Origin: Dryomyza anilis
Taxonomy: Eukaryota > Arthropoda > Insecta > Diptera > Dryomyzidae
NCBI GenBank assembly: GCA_951804985.1
Contig: OX638132.1
Location: forward strand, 10,521,529-10,585,528
Direction of reading: 5' to 3'
DNA length: 64,000 bases
Part shown: positions 11,931-23,342 of the stretch, piece by piece
Layout of the letters: each line of letters starts with the position of its first letter
Numbering within the stretch: position 1 is the stretch's first letter
Notes under the pieces: model-generated
What the model was told of the DNA's origin: nothing
The model's input: the letters and a program-made list of their open reading frames with translations, nothing else
Database searches by the model: none
Translations under genes and position numbers: made by a program

Positions 11931-14900
11931 TATTAAATTTAGATTCCTTACTTTATAATAAGTTCAGATAATTGTAAGAAATAAAAACTTAAATATTAAT
12001 ATTTTTGTTATTTGCAGGGAAAAATTTGTTGTTTGTATGCAAATAAAATTAATTTGCATCCTGTAAAGATCCACTTTAAATGTTTATAATTATTTATACT
12101 TTATACTTATAATTTTCTAAAAATCTGTTTACTGTTTTTATTGATTGTGACTTTGAATTTTAATTTTTCAATTCATATAAAAATATTTCTTCTAAAATAA
12201 AGACACATTGTTTTATAAAATATATAATAAACAATATTATTTTGGCTACCACAATACATCCAAACAATATTTTATTTAAGGAATCTTATTTTATTATCAC
12301 GTAAGTATATTTTATTTGCAGGGAAACATTTGTTGTTTGGGAAATACGTGCATGCAAATTTTATTCATTTCCATCCTAATATAATATGTTTGAGTCATTG
12401 AAACAAAATATATATTTACATAACCCAAACAATACATTGTTTCCAGCAGAAATTGTTTGGGTCAGTACTATTATTTTTCAGCGTGTAGTAGTAGTAATAG
12501 TCACATACTTGTGAGCTCATAAAATCGTGCCCTATATTCAGATTTCGAAAGCCATTTTGGCGCTCTTTTAAGTGCTCATATATGAGGGTAACATTCAAAA
12601 ATAGGATTCATTTAAGAGATATTAAATTTTATAAGTTTTGTTGTTTTTTTTTTTTGTTATTTAGATAGCCAATATGTTTTATAAATTAGTTTTATAATGT
12701 GGACATTTTTATAATTGAGAAATCCCACACCAAATCAACCACGGATTGAGACTCACACTATTCAATTTAAATGAAATTCGAGTAATTTAGTTATAAAAAG
12801 CATTTATCAAAAACCAGTTTTGGTTTTTGTTCTTTAGTTTTTTGTTAGGGCCTTCTTAGAAGTTTAGGAGATACAATCTAAATTTTATAAAGTATTTTGT
12901 AGCATTTATCAGTCATGCGATATTTCAATATGGACAAGCTTACAAAACTTACTTTTGTAAGACTTACTTTTGACATGATTGACTTTCCAAAGATATATCG
13001 TCGACGATACCGTCTAACTGCATGTAAAAATTATGCCTAATTTTGTGTTATAATCGGGTTTTTAATGATGATGGGATAAATTTGATAAATGACATTATAT
13101 GTTATGACATATTGTATTGAATTGAGATAATTTGTAAATAATTTTCTAAATTTTTATTTATTTTTTGTATAGAAACAAAAAATGTCTGCAGTAAAAGTTG
13201 TAATTATTCCTGAATATATGTTTAACTCTGATTTCTAAAATAGCGTCAGTTTTATCGTATTCAATATATTTTTTGAGATATTGATTTTGGGATATAGTTT
13301 TTATGATTTTCGAAAAATGGTATATACCTCAATAACTAGAGACGATTTAATGAAACTGACGCCATTTTCCAAATCAGAGTTACAAATACATTGAAAAATT
13401 ATTGCAAATTTTACTTTTGAAAAAAAAAATTTTTTTTTTTTGAATACAAAAAAATATGTAAAAATTTAGAAAATTAATTTTTAAAATATGATGTAATCAA
13501 AATATCATCATGAAATTTGGCATAAACATTTATATTAAATCAACAAAAATATGTGATTTTTTTCAGAATTTTAAAAATGGTCCTTTTTAAGAACATCCAT
13601 TTTGAAGTGCAAGGATAATTACCACGGGCCACATGTTCAAGTATAGAACTTACAACTTAATTGGTATAAAAGCTTATTCTATTAGCTTTAAAACGAGTTA
13701 TCAACGAGCTATCAATTCTAGTATTTCTACTTTAAGAGATATTGAAATATGAACAACCATATAAACGTAATTTTTGGCCCATTTGGCCCAAAAAAAAATT
13801 ATCAATGCATATCTCGATACCCTTCATGGTTTGTCCAAATTTTATTGAAATCGAAGAAGACGAGTTCCAACAGCTGGTCGATTTGGTGTGGAATGGCCCT
13901 TATAATTCTTTTTTAGTTTATTAAAAAGGAATAATTTATATTCTTGAGAAAGTACACGCACACACAACATGAACTGCTGTAGCAACCACGCACTGCTTAA
14001 CATCAACGCGGTATGTGAATACACATAGCTGTTGCTAGCAAATGCGATTGTTAATATGATGAATGTGTACGCTATTACAATTAATAATTTGGTCGGCGCA
14101 GTTTTAGCAACAATTTAATTGTGTTAATGAACCTTTTGGGCTATAATTACGATTTTTTTTTCTGTGCAGATTTTATCTCATTTTCATTCTCATTTTATAT
14201 TTCTCATTAAACGAGAAAAGGGCCCCTGGTCGAGGCTAAGTTCTATTGATAGGCTTATAAAAAATCAATAACAAATACAAAACATAACACAGGTAGTAAT
14301 CAAACGGATAGTTTTGATTATAGACAGGTATCGTCATTATTGATTTTTGTATGATGACGTCATGATAACATCAAATGCTTCGTATATATACGATTTCTGT
14401 GTCGTTGGGATTTGAACTCTTCGTGTGCTCAGAATTAAAACATAGGCGAAGATATTGTCTATTTCACGAAAAACCAAAATTTATTTTTTTCGAGTGCACT
14501 CAAGAGAATGACACAAAGTTGACAAATGCGAAAAAAACGCTAATTGTGAATTACGGATACGTACTTCTGAAATGAGAAAATTATGTTTGATATCTTGTTT
14601 GTTTTTCTGCTGAATAATTAAAAAAACGCACGCGCTCCAATTTTTTTATTTATTTTTTTTTGTTTATATTATTTAGTTTACTTTGTGCTGCGCATAACAA
14701 GTGGCGGCGGCTAAAAATACTACAGCTGCCCAAAGCAAAGATACGACTGACACAGATACACAGATCGCCGTCAAAATATACAGAGAGCGCGCGAATGCAA
14801 AAAACAATAATCGCAGTGATTGAAGAAATAATTGAAAAATAAATAAAACAAAAGACGTTATTTGAAAATAATTTAAAAGCACAAATAAAATTCATTAGTC

Positions 14901-15240
14901 AATAATTATGATTGTATTTAGCAAAAATACATTTTGTAGTAAAATAAAAAAAAAAAGATTTAGTAAAATTATTTATTAAATAAATAGAAAACATTTCAAT
15001 TTATGCATACACACAATTATTATTTTATTTAATCTATATGTGGCAACATTGTAAAAATCACAATATTGCATAGTTAATGATGTCAGTGACTTAATGACTT
15101 TTTATTTCCGTATTTCCATAGACATTCATAGTCACCTCAATCAACACCTTTTCTTGCTACTACTACTTCATATTGAACGTATTATTCCATTTTAATAACA
15201 CTACTTAACACAATTTTTGTCATGGACATCAATTCTTTAT
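11931..15240. other. AT-rich intergenic/intronic DNA, little recognised
   Basis: Short similarities between 12018..12060 and 12320..12345 (TTTGCAGGGAAA..TTTGTTGTTTG) hint at an old repeat. Position 14085..14130 (GGTCGGCGCAGTTTTAGCAA) resembles the centre of the palindrome at 49869..50200. Otherwise nothing except the island at 14673..14882. Confidence 0.4.
14673..14882 (-). other. GC-richer island with a signal-peptide-like open frame
   Basis: About 120 bp (14690..14810) stand out from the AT-rich surroundings. On the minus strand an open frame from an ATG at 14882 gives 69 residues that are mostly hydrophobic, ending CYAQHKVN. I recognise no family. It could be a chance frame over a promoter or non-coding exon, or a small secreted or membrane peptide. 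The island is on the correct strand and side to be an upstream exon for module A, but no splice evidence supports that. Confidence 0.2.
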
Positions 15241-15590
15241 AATTTGCAGGTGCTGATTTGGACTGCATACTCAGTTTTTTTTCTATTACGTAACATTTTT
15301 GAGAAAAATGCAGTCGTAATTTTAAGCCGTTCTCATACACAACATTGAGTAAGATAAATATAGTACGGTTGAAATACAGTTTTTCAAAAACGCAATTTTT
15401 CTTTTAATTGTCAAAACTAATTTTAATATACTAATTAATGCTTATATTCGAATACGCTATTAAGATAATTGAGTCTAAACTCGGAACATTTTTGGGTTAT
15501 TTAGAATTTTTTTTATATTTTTGTAACATTTAAGATTTTATGATAAACAAGAAAATGATTTATGGTTATCCAGAGCACATTCCGAACTAA
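15241..15590. repeat. Dispersed repeat, copy 1 of 2
   Basis: Corresponds in inverse orientation to 46355..46700: it shares GGTGCTGATTTGGACTGCAT, a central AATTGTCAAAACTAATTTTA, and TTTATGGTTATCCAGAGCA. AT-rich, non-coding, no clear terminal repeats. Probably an old element. Confidence 0.6.
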
Positions 15591-15611
15591 TTATTAATAT
15601 TACTTAGTTTT

Positions 15612-16235
15612 TTATACCCTACACCTATGAGGTACAGGGTATATTAAGTTTGTGCAGATATTGTAACGCCCCTTCAGCATCACTACCTGAGTCCGTTTAG
15701 CCATGAGTCCGTTTAGCCATGTCCGTTTAGTCCGTTTAGCCATGTCCGTCTGTCTGTCTTGCTGTCTGACCGGATACAAGATAACTTGAAAAATAATGGT
15801 CAGAATACAATGAAATTTGGTTTCAATACGTTTTAGAAAAAAATGGTTCGTAGTTTGGATTTGAGCAAAATCGGTCAACGGAGACGCCTACCTCCCATAC
15901 AACTCCCTTATATATTACTATTTAGGAACGAATAACTCGAAAAGTATTACATATGTATTTATAAAATTTAAAACATATTGTTAGAATTCGTTTTAAAGTA
16001 TATGTTCCAAAAATGGGCGTGATCCGCCCACATTTGAATTTTTAAATTTTTGTATCGATTTTTTGTAGTGGAAATTTTAGTCGTAAATTATTAAAAATTA
16101 TCCCACCAAATTATACCACTAATATATTCACCAAGAGTGTAGGGTTTTCCATAGTCGAGCCCGACCGACTATAAAACTCAGCCCTATGTGACCGAACTTT
16201 CCCATATGATCTAATTTTACCAACTCGTTTTTTAA
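15612..16235 (+). repeat. 'ATACCCTACACC' repeat, copy 2 (subfamily b)
   Basis: Starts ATACCCTACACCTATGAGG with hairpin partner GGTACAGGGTAT, then TTGTAACGCCCC and GTCCGTCTGTCTGTC. It contains AAAATGGGCGTGATCCGCCC and ends CCAACTCGTTTTTTAATTGG. Internally shorter than the copy at 25896..26768. Confidence 0.75.
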
Positions 16236-16620
16236 TTGGTGAATTCCAAATTTACAGGCTTCTTTTGAAGTCTGGTCTAAACCATTAATAGAATTCCGCA
16301 CAGAACCAAAGAAATGGTAGTCGGACGGGGTATGGTCTGGACTAGTCTGCAACAGTTCAGGATTCCTTTCTAAACCCACCAAACATAAGGCGTTACCTTA
16401 TGTGTCGTTAATACGGACTTTTTCACCGTTTGTGCTGCTTTATCGTTCTTGGATCACGATCTTTTTCAAAAATGATTGTCGTATGTGATCCATCTTGCAT
16501 CGTCTGTTATCAATCTGTTCAAAATTGGCTTCATTTCATTCGTTTCAGCAGAGATTCCTAGATGGAAATTCGGATCAATAAATTTATCACAGATAATTCA
16601 TGTTCCAATATCCAGCATCC
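16236..16620 (-). pseudogene. mariner transposase fragment
   Basis: Read on the minus strand the translation gives LITDDARWITYDN, the first catalytic Asp region of mariner transposases, followed by frame breaks and AAQTVKKSVLTTHKVTPYVWW. It then jumps directly to PELLQTSPDHTPSDYHFFGS, the third catalytic Asp region. The segment with the second Asp is deleted and several stops are present, so the copy is dead. It abuts the end of the repeat at 15612..16235. This family differs from the transposase at 3241..4092. Confidence 0.8.
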
Positions 16621-17073
16621 TTTAGTATCCAGCCCTATGTAAATGGTCCAAAATTATTTTTAAATATTTCGACTAAATACCCAATGGTATTCTGTTTTTT
16701 TGTTATAATGATCTATGGACTATCTATGGAGCATAGTATGATTTAATTTGATTAAGTGTTACTAAAGTTATGCGAATCTAACTACTGTTGATGGAGAAAA
16801 CGTCGAACGTCGAACTTTTACTTGACCCAATATATGAATGATATCGACAGTCTCATATTAAAAAACCAAAAATTGATTAATCGACTTAACAAATTATAAA
16901 ATTCAAAACTTCCAAGTAAGTATACTAAGTCCAATATGGATTGTGTGATTTTAAAATATTTATTTATGCTAAGAAAATTTTTGGTTATAATTTGGGATAG
17001 GATCGACCGATCCGCACCAAAATTGGCAGGGTTTAAAGAATCCAAAAATTGAATAACATTTTTATATATAGGT
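16621..17073. other. Nothing recognised
   Basis: AT-rich; no coding, repeat or RNA signal that I can support. Confidence 0.4.
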
Positions 17074-17125
17074 ATAGCTTTTATTGCGGTAACTCTAACT
17101 ACTGAGTTACCGCAATAAAAGCTAT
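17074..17125. repeat. Perfect 22-bp inverted repeat (hairpin)
   Basis: Arms 17074..17095 and 17104..17125 are perfect complements around an 8-base loop. The core is GCTTTTATTGCGGTAACTC. The right arm overlaps the position of the SINE tRNA-like head (normally GCCGCGGTAGCTCAG...), so the head seems to have been copied or rearranged into a palindrome. Confidence 0.9.
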
Positions 17126-17344
17126 TCGTTGGACTGCGAGCCGAAAGGTCCCCGGTTCAAGCCTGGACTGGGACTAACAACATCTTTCTATACCACGCTA
17201 CCTCTCGGCAGTAAATGGCAAACCTACGAGAGTAAAACATTGCCTATGAAAAGCTCTCACCCGCCGTTCGTATTCGGCAATAAACTGTAGTTCCCACCAC
17301 TTTGAGTACAAATATAACAAGCACAGCTCAAAGTGGTGAGAAAG
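17104..17344 (+). mobile_element. tRNA-derived SINE, copy 2 (rearranged head)
   Basis: From 17127 (CGTTGGACTGCGAGCCGAAA) the sequence matches copies 1 and 3 in opposite orientation, including box B-like GGTTCAAGCC and the body through GTACAAATATAACAAGCACA. The normal start is replaced by the hairpin. In place of the usual TAA-repeat tail it runs into a 13-bp minisatellite. Confidence 0.85.
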
Positions 17345-17608
17345 CTCAGCCTAAGTAAGCTCAGCCTAAGGGCTCAGCCTAAGGGCTCAGCCTAAGGGCT
17401 CAGCCTAAAGGCTCAGCCTAAGGGCTCAGCCTAAGGGCTCAGGCTAAGGGCTCAGCCTAAGGGCTCAGGCTAAGGGCTCAGCCTAAGGGCTCAGCCTAAG
17501 GGCTCAGCCTAAGGGCTCAGCCTAAGGGCTCAGTCTAAGGGCTCAGCCTAAGGGCTCAGCCTAAGGGCTCAGTCTAAGGGCTCAGCCTAAGGGCTCAGCC
17601 TAAGGGCT
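17345..17608. repeat. 13-bp minisatellite CTCAGCCTAAGGG, about 20 copies
   Basis: Tandem copies of CTCAGCCTAAGGG with a few variants (CTCAGGCTAAGGG, CTCAGTCTAAGGG, CTCAGCCTAAAGG). It starts exactly at the 3' end of the SINE body, whose last bases (GAGAAAGCTCAGCCTAAG) seed the unit. Low divergence suggests recent expansion. Confidence 0.95.
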
Positions 17609-18703
17609 GTAGCATCAAACTATTATTTTTTAATATTATAGCCTTTTTGAGAAAAAAAACAGCTATTTAAATACTGTAATTTATATGTAAGATATGCAAG
17701 TATTGTAAACTTTTGTAAGTTTTAACAGTTTTTGACGAAAACTGTGTTGATAGCGCATTAATTTTGTACCAATAAATTAATGTTAGTAATTTAGATCGTT
17801 AGTCTGAACTATACTCTACATAAACATACATTATTTCATTATTTATCATTAGATCCGCAATTATAAAAAAGGTTGGAGTTTAGATTCAAATATCTTACAA
17901 ACCTATCGGAATATTAGTGTTTTTAGTTATATAGTAATTAGTCTTCACAATTGAAAGAATAATTAAGTATACAGTTTTTTTGCAAAACATGTTTTGTAAG
18001 GGTCTGTATTTTTAATACTAAAATGAGATTTAAAAGGGTCTAAAAGTTCGGTAGCAAATTACTTAAATACGTTACGTGATAGTAAAAGACAGAATATTCA
18101 TTCAAGATTAACAACCATGAATAATACAGAATTGATGTATGGGATGACCATGGCAAAAATATTTTCTCGTTTTGTTGAATAGTGTAATTTCAATAAATTG
18201 AAAAAAAAACAAAATGTTGCAATGTAGCAAGAGTTTAGAAACTGACATGATCTATCAAATATTTTATTGATGAGATGAGTGGGTGAGCATCTGTCATATA
18301 GTTTATGGTATGATATAAAGGTAGATTTTAAATGTCATATAGATGGCTAATTAGTAATTACTAATGATTTGCCAGTTGCCAGTTGCCGGCTCAGTACAAA
18401 AAGTCTAAAAATATATAAATATATATATGTATATTTTTACAGATTTATATACATATATATTTTTTGATATCTACACTTAAAATAAAAATTCTGCAATAGT
18501 AGCAAAAAAGTGAGGTGAAAAGAGGAAAGCGCCGGATTTTGCTGAAACAGCAAATTCAGAGTTTACTGTTAATAGAAATTTTTTTATTTTGAGTGTACAA
18601 GTTGTCTGAAACTATACAAAAAAATTAACATTTGTCCTCTATGCAATTACAAATCAACTGTTTACAACTGGTTTAATATTAACAACTAAAAACTTATCAA
18701 ATA
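17609..18703. other. AT-rich DNA, nothing recognised
   Basis: Contains a TATA-rich stretch near 18411..18460. No gene or clear repeat. Confidence 0.4.
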
Positions 18704-18705
18704 TA

Positions 18706-18990
18706 CACACCGAATAGAGATTTGTTGCGGCAACCAACTCTTTGCCCAACCATCTTATTCGGAGAGAGTTGTAGTTTGTACTACAACCAATTTCGAACTG
18801 TTTTAGAACAATTTAGTACAGATTTAGAACCATTAGGAGTGTGTATAGACTAATATTTCATGTGTTTAGACTAATATGGCAATTCCGCTAGCAAATTTGT
18901 AAACCATTCGATTTAACCGAATGAAGTTAGTTGGTATAACTAACTTTTTCATTCTTACAACCTCATGTCAAAAGAAGATTTTTCGGTGTG
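18706..18990 (-). mobile_element. MITE family Q, copy 2 (inverted)
   Basis: TA at 18704..18705 and 18991..18992 flank CACACCGAATAGAGATTTG and TTTTTCGGTGTG. The interior matches 5917..6240 in reverse (CAACCAACTCTTTGCCCAAC, AACTGTTTTAGAACAATTTA). Confidence 0.75.
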
Positions 18991-18992
18991 TA

Positions 18993-19661
18993 GCATTGTT
19001 ATACAATATTTTAGCTAATAAAATTATTCAATTATAAGATGCCTATAAATTAAATTAAAAAAGTGCCAGACATTCATAAAAAAACATATAATTAAATATC
19101 AAAAATGTAAAAGCAGTCCGCGATTAATTGAAATAAAAAAAAAACAAATGTATTGTCATTTCATCTTGTTGTATTATTAATGTTATTGTTATTTACTGAC
19201 ATTATTATTGTCGTTTAAATTTACGATGTTTTTTTTTTTGTTGATATTAACAACTATAAATAAAAATGCAAACAACGATTTTTTTTATTATAAACCAAAG
19301 TAATTATTTTACTGATGACACAGTCGTACTGTGCTTATTTGTTTTAATTTTTAATTTGTATTTAAAAGCAACAATTACAATAAAAATATATCTGCAATCA
19401 ATTATTTTTTAAAACAAATCATCTCTAAATTAAGCGCAATTCAAGTATTTTAAAAGTAAAACAGAAACTAAAAAAATACTTGTTCAATATTTTTAGTATT
19501 TAATTTTTTTATTTATTTATTTTAAAGTACATTGAAATATTTGGAAAACTATTATTTTAAATTCTAAGCCGCATAACCATAGACAATTTAAAGATAACTT
19601 TAAAATTGAAATCAACTTTTTGACTTTTAATAAATATACCATTTAAATATTTATTTCGTAG
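18993..19661. other. AT-rich spacer between MITE copies
   Basis: No feature recognised. Confidence 0.4.
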
Positions 19662-19663
19662 TA

Positions 19664-19965
19664 CACACAGAATTGAGATTTGTTGCGCCAACCAACTCTT
19701 TGCCTAACAAACTTATTCGGTTCTTTCAACCGCTTAGTCGGTTGTTATTGTGAAAATAAATAGAGATGTAGTTTGTTCTGCAACCAATTTCGAACTGTTT
19801 CAGAACAATTTAGTACAGATTTAGATTAGGATCATGTATAGACTAATATTTCATGTGCTAAGTTCCACCAGCAAATTTTGAAACTATTCGATTTAACCGA
19901 ATGATGAATGAGTGAGTTGGTACAACTAACATTTTCTTTCATTCAACCTCATGCCGAAAGGTGTG
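19664..19965 (-). mobile_element. MITE family Q, copy 3 (inverted)
   Basis: TA at 19662..19663 then CACACAGAATTGAGATTTG; right end AAAGGTGTG followed by TA. The right boundary could instead be at the CTGTGTGTA a few bases further. The interior follows copies 1, 2 and 4. Confidence 0.7.
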
Positions 19966-20440
19966 TAGGTGTCTGTGTGTAGGCATTAGAATAAATATGG
20001 AAAATATTAAGATTTTAGTTTTTATTAATTTATTTTTAAATAATCTGCTAACAGTAATAAAATATATTTATGGAATTAATTAAATATATTCTAGAATATA
20101 TAAATATTCAACAAGGGAGTGATATTGTGCGTCTGTTTACTGCGAATCGTGTGCGTTTAGTACTTGGTAGGTAAAGTGTTTTATTTGCTTGACATTTGAC
20201 AGCTAATATATAAATTGTCGACAATTCAATGCCAAAGATTAACATTTTCATTTTAAAATAGTTTTTATAGTATAATGTTTAAGTATTTTAAATAATTAAA
20301 ATTAAAACATTAAACAATTAAACATTAAAATTTATTAAAGCAATATCTATTCCTGAGTCATGCCTTTTTTTAAATAAAATTGAGCTTTGCTTCGAAAAAT
20401 GGTTTTAATTAGGGAGAATACTATAGAAATCGTATCAATT

Positions 20441-21096
20441 ACCAGAATGCCATTTTTCTCGATATTGTTACGAGATCAATGCGAAGGAGAAGGAGAATTA
20501 ACACGAAGGAGAATTAACACGATAACGGACACTTTATCGTAGCGTATTTGGAGGAAGCTTCTTTGGTATTTTTTTTTCGAGATAGCTACGAAAAGTATTA
20601 TGATGTCGTTGCGTTAAATACTTAAATATCGTATCATGTCAAAGACATTGTAAGAGAAATTTGAAAAATTTGTTTCGATAAAGCAATGATCAAATTGTTT
20701 TATCGGAGTTATTCAAGAAAGCTTCGATATTTCGGAGTTCTTCGAGATTTCTAAGTCTGCAATGTCTCAGAGATCTTCGGTGACGAAGTTTTCTCGAACT
20801 AACTGCGATAAAAAAGTTCGATCTCGTTTTTAAATTTTTCGTACAATAAAATTTATGTAAAAGATACGATATTTATATATTTATCACATCGATATCTCAA
20901 TGTTGTTCGAATCAATCTCGATATTCGATGTGATATCGTTCCAGAATCGGTTTTTCTGGTTTTGAAAAAACTGAGTTTTCTCTTTACGATATCTACGTAC
21001 ATCTTAGAACAACTTGTATTATAATTTAGATACGAAATCGTGATCGAATGAATTACTCGATATCTCGAAACAGTCTCGAAACGATGCAGACTGGGT
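20441..21096. mobile_element. MITE family R, copy 1
   Basis: Left end ACCAGAATGCCAT, then CGATATTGTTACGAGATCAA; right end ATGCAGACTGGGT. The family consensus end is ACCCAGTATGCCAT with a conserved TTCGATATCGTTACGAGATC subterminal segment and many TCGATAT/ATATCGA motifs inside. Other copies: 24823..25175, 62268..62667 and part at 23411..23560. Non-coding. Confidence 0.65.
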
Positions 21097-21607
21097 ATAT
21101 TTGAAAATGTTTGGATAATCTGCACACATGGAAAAAACCAGAATGAACAATTATTTAGACAAAAAGAAATAAATACACCTTAAAATTTATAGTTTTTTTC
21201 ATTTGAATGATTAAAACTTTGTTCAGATCCATGCGAATTTCATTGGGTTTATTTCTCAATGAAATACAAAAGAAATCAGTTCGAAAATTTCGATTTATAA
21301 AAAGTTAAAATCCAAAATAGGTAGACCATGATAATTGCCATGTATTTGTTTTAAGTTAGAACTTAAAAACTTTAGTTAATATCAAAATACTAAGTATGAG
21401 TTCTTGATTAGAATCTTGAAGTCCAGCCAAACCTTATAGTGAGGTTTAAAAAAAATCTTAAAAAAAATGTTTATGAATCTTGGTGTTTTACAAATTTTGA
21501 ATTTGCAGAATGTAGATATTTATAGAGCTTTTAGATATCAGAATTAGAATAGATTGACAATTTTGGAAACATATAAAAAAATATTTAAGATTTGATTGAT
21601 AAAAAAG
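21097..21607. other. AT-rich DNA, nothing recognised
   Basis: No gene or repeat that I can support. Confidence 0.4.
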
Positions 21608-22877
21608 AACAAGTTGGGAAAGTTAGGTCACATGGGTAATGCCTGTATCTTCAACGAATAGATATCTACTGGTGCCAAGTTATCTATCGTGTAATTTTAA
21701 AGCATAGTTAAGGAGCAAAAACTCCGTATAGGTAAGAGATATCTGTTCGTTACGAATACCACTAGATATCTACTACTTGAAGTTGAGGGCATAAGTTCGG
21801 TCACATGGGACGGACTTTTAAAGTCGGTCGGGCCTACTATGGAATACCCTATATCTTTGGTGGGGATATCAATGTGGGATATTTGTATACCTTAATTTTA
21901 AAGTTCTTAATTATGCTGAACCCCCTCCATTCTCAAAATATTATTCACATATCAGAAATGTACGTCTTATATCCCAATAATTTAAAAATTGATATAAAAC
22001 AAACAAATAAAAAAAAAATTTTGAAAAATAAAAGTGGAAGGACCACGCCTATATTTCAAATTTTGTAAGGCTAATATTTTATAGATTTGATTTTAATAAT
22101 TTACCGCTAAAATTTCCTCTATGAAACACGGGAAATAATGTAAAAAAAATTTGGGCGTTTACGCCCATTTTTGGATCACATATTTTTAGGAGAGTTCTAA
22201 CAATATGTTTTAATTTTATATCTATATCTGGAATACTTTTCGAGTTATTAGTTCCTAAAGAGTTTCATAAAAGTGAATTGTATGGGAGGTGGGCGTGTCC
22301 GTTGACCGATTTGGCTCATTTTCAAACTCAATTCCTACTTTTGGCTTAAACATATTGAAATGAAATTTCATCTAATTCTGATTAGTATTTCTCAAGTTTT
22401 TGTGTATTCGAACAGCGAGATGGACATGGCTTAACGGACTCAGGGTAGTGATGCTGATCAAGAATATATATACTTTTTCATACCGGAGACGGCTCTTAAG
22501 GGGCGTTATAAAACATACACAAAGTTAATATACCCTGTACCTCATACACACAGAAAAATCCTCTTTTGGCATGAGGTTGGAAGAATAAAAAAGTTTGTTG
22601 TACCAACTAACTTCATTCGGTAAATCGATTAGTTTACAAATTTGCTGGCGAAATTGTCATATTAGCCTATACACTTGAAATATTAGTCTATACACACTCC
22701 TAATGGTTCTAAATCTGTACTAAATTGGCCTAAAACAGTTCGAAATTGGTTGCAGTACAAACTACTTTTCTTTTGACAATAACAACCGACAAAGTGATTG
22801 AGATAACCGAATAAGTTGATTGGGCAACGAGTTGGTTGGCGCAACAAATCTCTATTCTGTATGTAGGTGTAGGGTAT
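21608..22877 (-). repeat. 'ATACCCTACACC' repeat, copy 3 (inverted, interrupted)
   Basis: Inverse orientation: begins AACAAGTTGGGAAAGTTAGG and ends GGTGTAGGGTATAAAA. Its terminal hairpin loop is split by MITE family Q at 22547..22863, exactly at a TA. About 150 bp near 21640..21790 are extra compared with the other copies. Confidence 0.75.
22547..22863 (+). mobile_element. MITE family Q, copy 4, inserted in another repeat
   Basis: Uninterrupted relatives read CCTCATAGGTG at this point; here CCTCA-TA precedes the element and TA-GGTG follows it. This shows a TA target duplication and fixes the ends as CACACAGAAAAATCC...ATTCTGTATG, 317 bp. Confidence 0.9.
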
Positions 22878-23118
22878 AAAAATATATTTGTTAAAATTCC
22901 ACCGTTGGCTTTGACAGTTTCTTTGTGTTAACTAATTCTCAACAGAAAATAATATTTTTTTTTACAAAATAATATTTTTCCTACAATACCAATGTAACTA
23001 ACAAATTAAGAAATAAATTATTCATAAATATGTCACTTTTATGATTTTCGAAAAAACTGGTGAACGTTAATGAATAGCGTGAGTTAAACTGGAGTTGTGT
23101 CATCGGAACGAAACGTAA

Positions 23119-23342
23119 CGCACCCAGAAAAAAATACTATATAAATAATAGTTTTTTACTATTAAAAATAGTCAATAGGATAAATTATTATTTTAATCGG
23201 AAAATACCATTAAATACTAGAAAATACCATGACATTGCCATTGAGTTTATATGAAAAGATTTATTTTTTGTATACTATTAAATCAATAATTGTCCTATTG
23301 ACCAATTTTAATGGGATTTGAGGGAAATTTTTTCTGGGTGCG
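23119..23342. mobile_element. MITE with CGCACCCAGAAAAAA ends
   Basis: 224 bp with complementary ends CGCACCCAGAAAAAA and TTTTTTCTGGGTGCG. The AT-rich interior has ACTATTAAAAATAGT-type palindromes and CAATAGGA / TCCTATTG motifs, as in the AT-rich elements near 6660 and 56000..58130. Confidence 0.8.

Noticed and set aside
17345..17608. CRISPR-like regular repeats
   Set aside because: The 13-bp units are contiguous with no spacers, in a eukaryotic genome; a minisatellite explains them fully.
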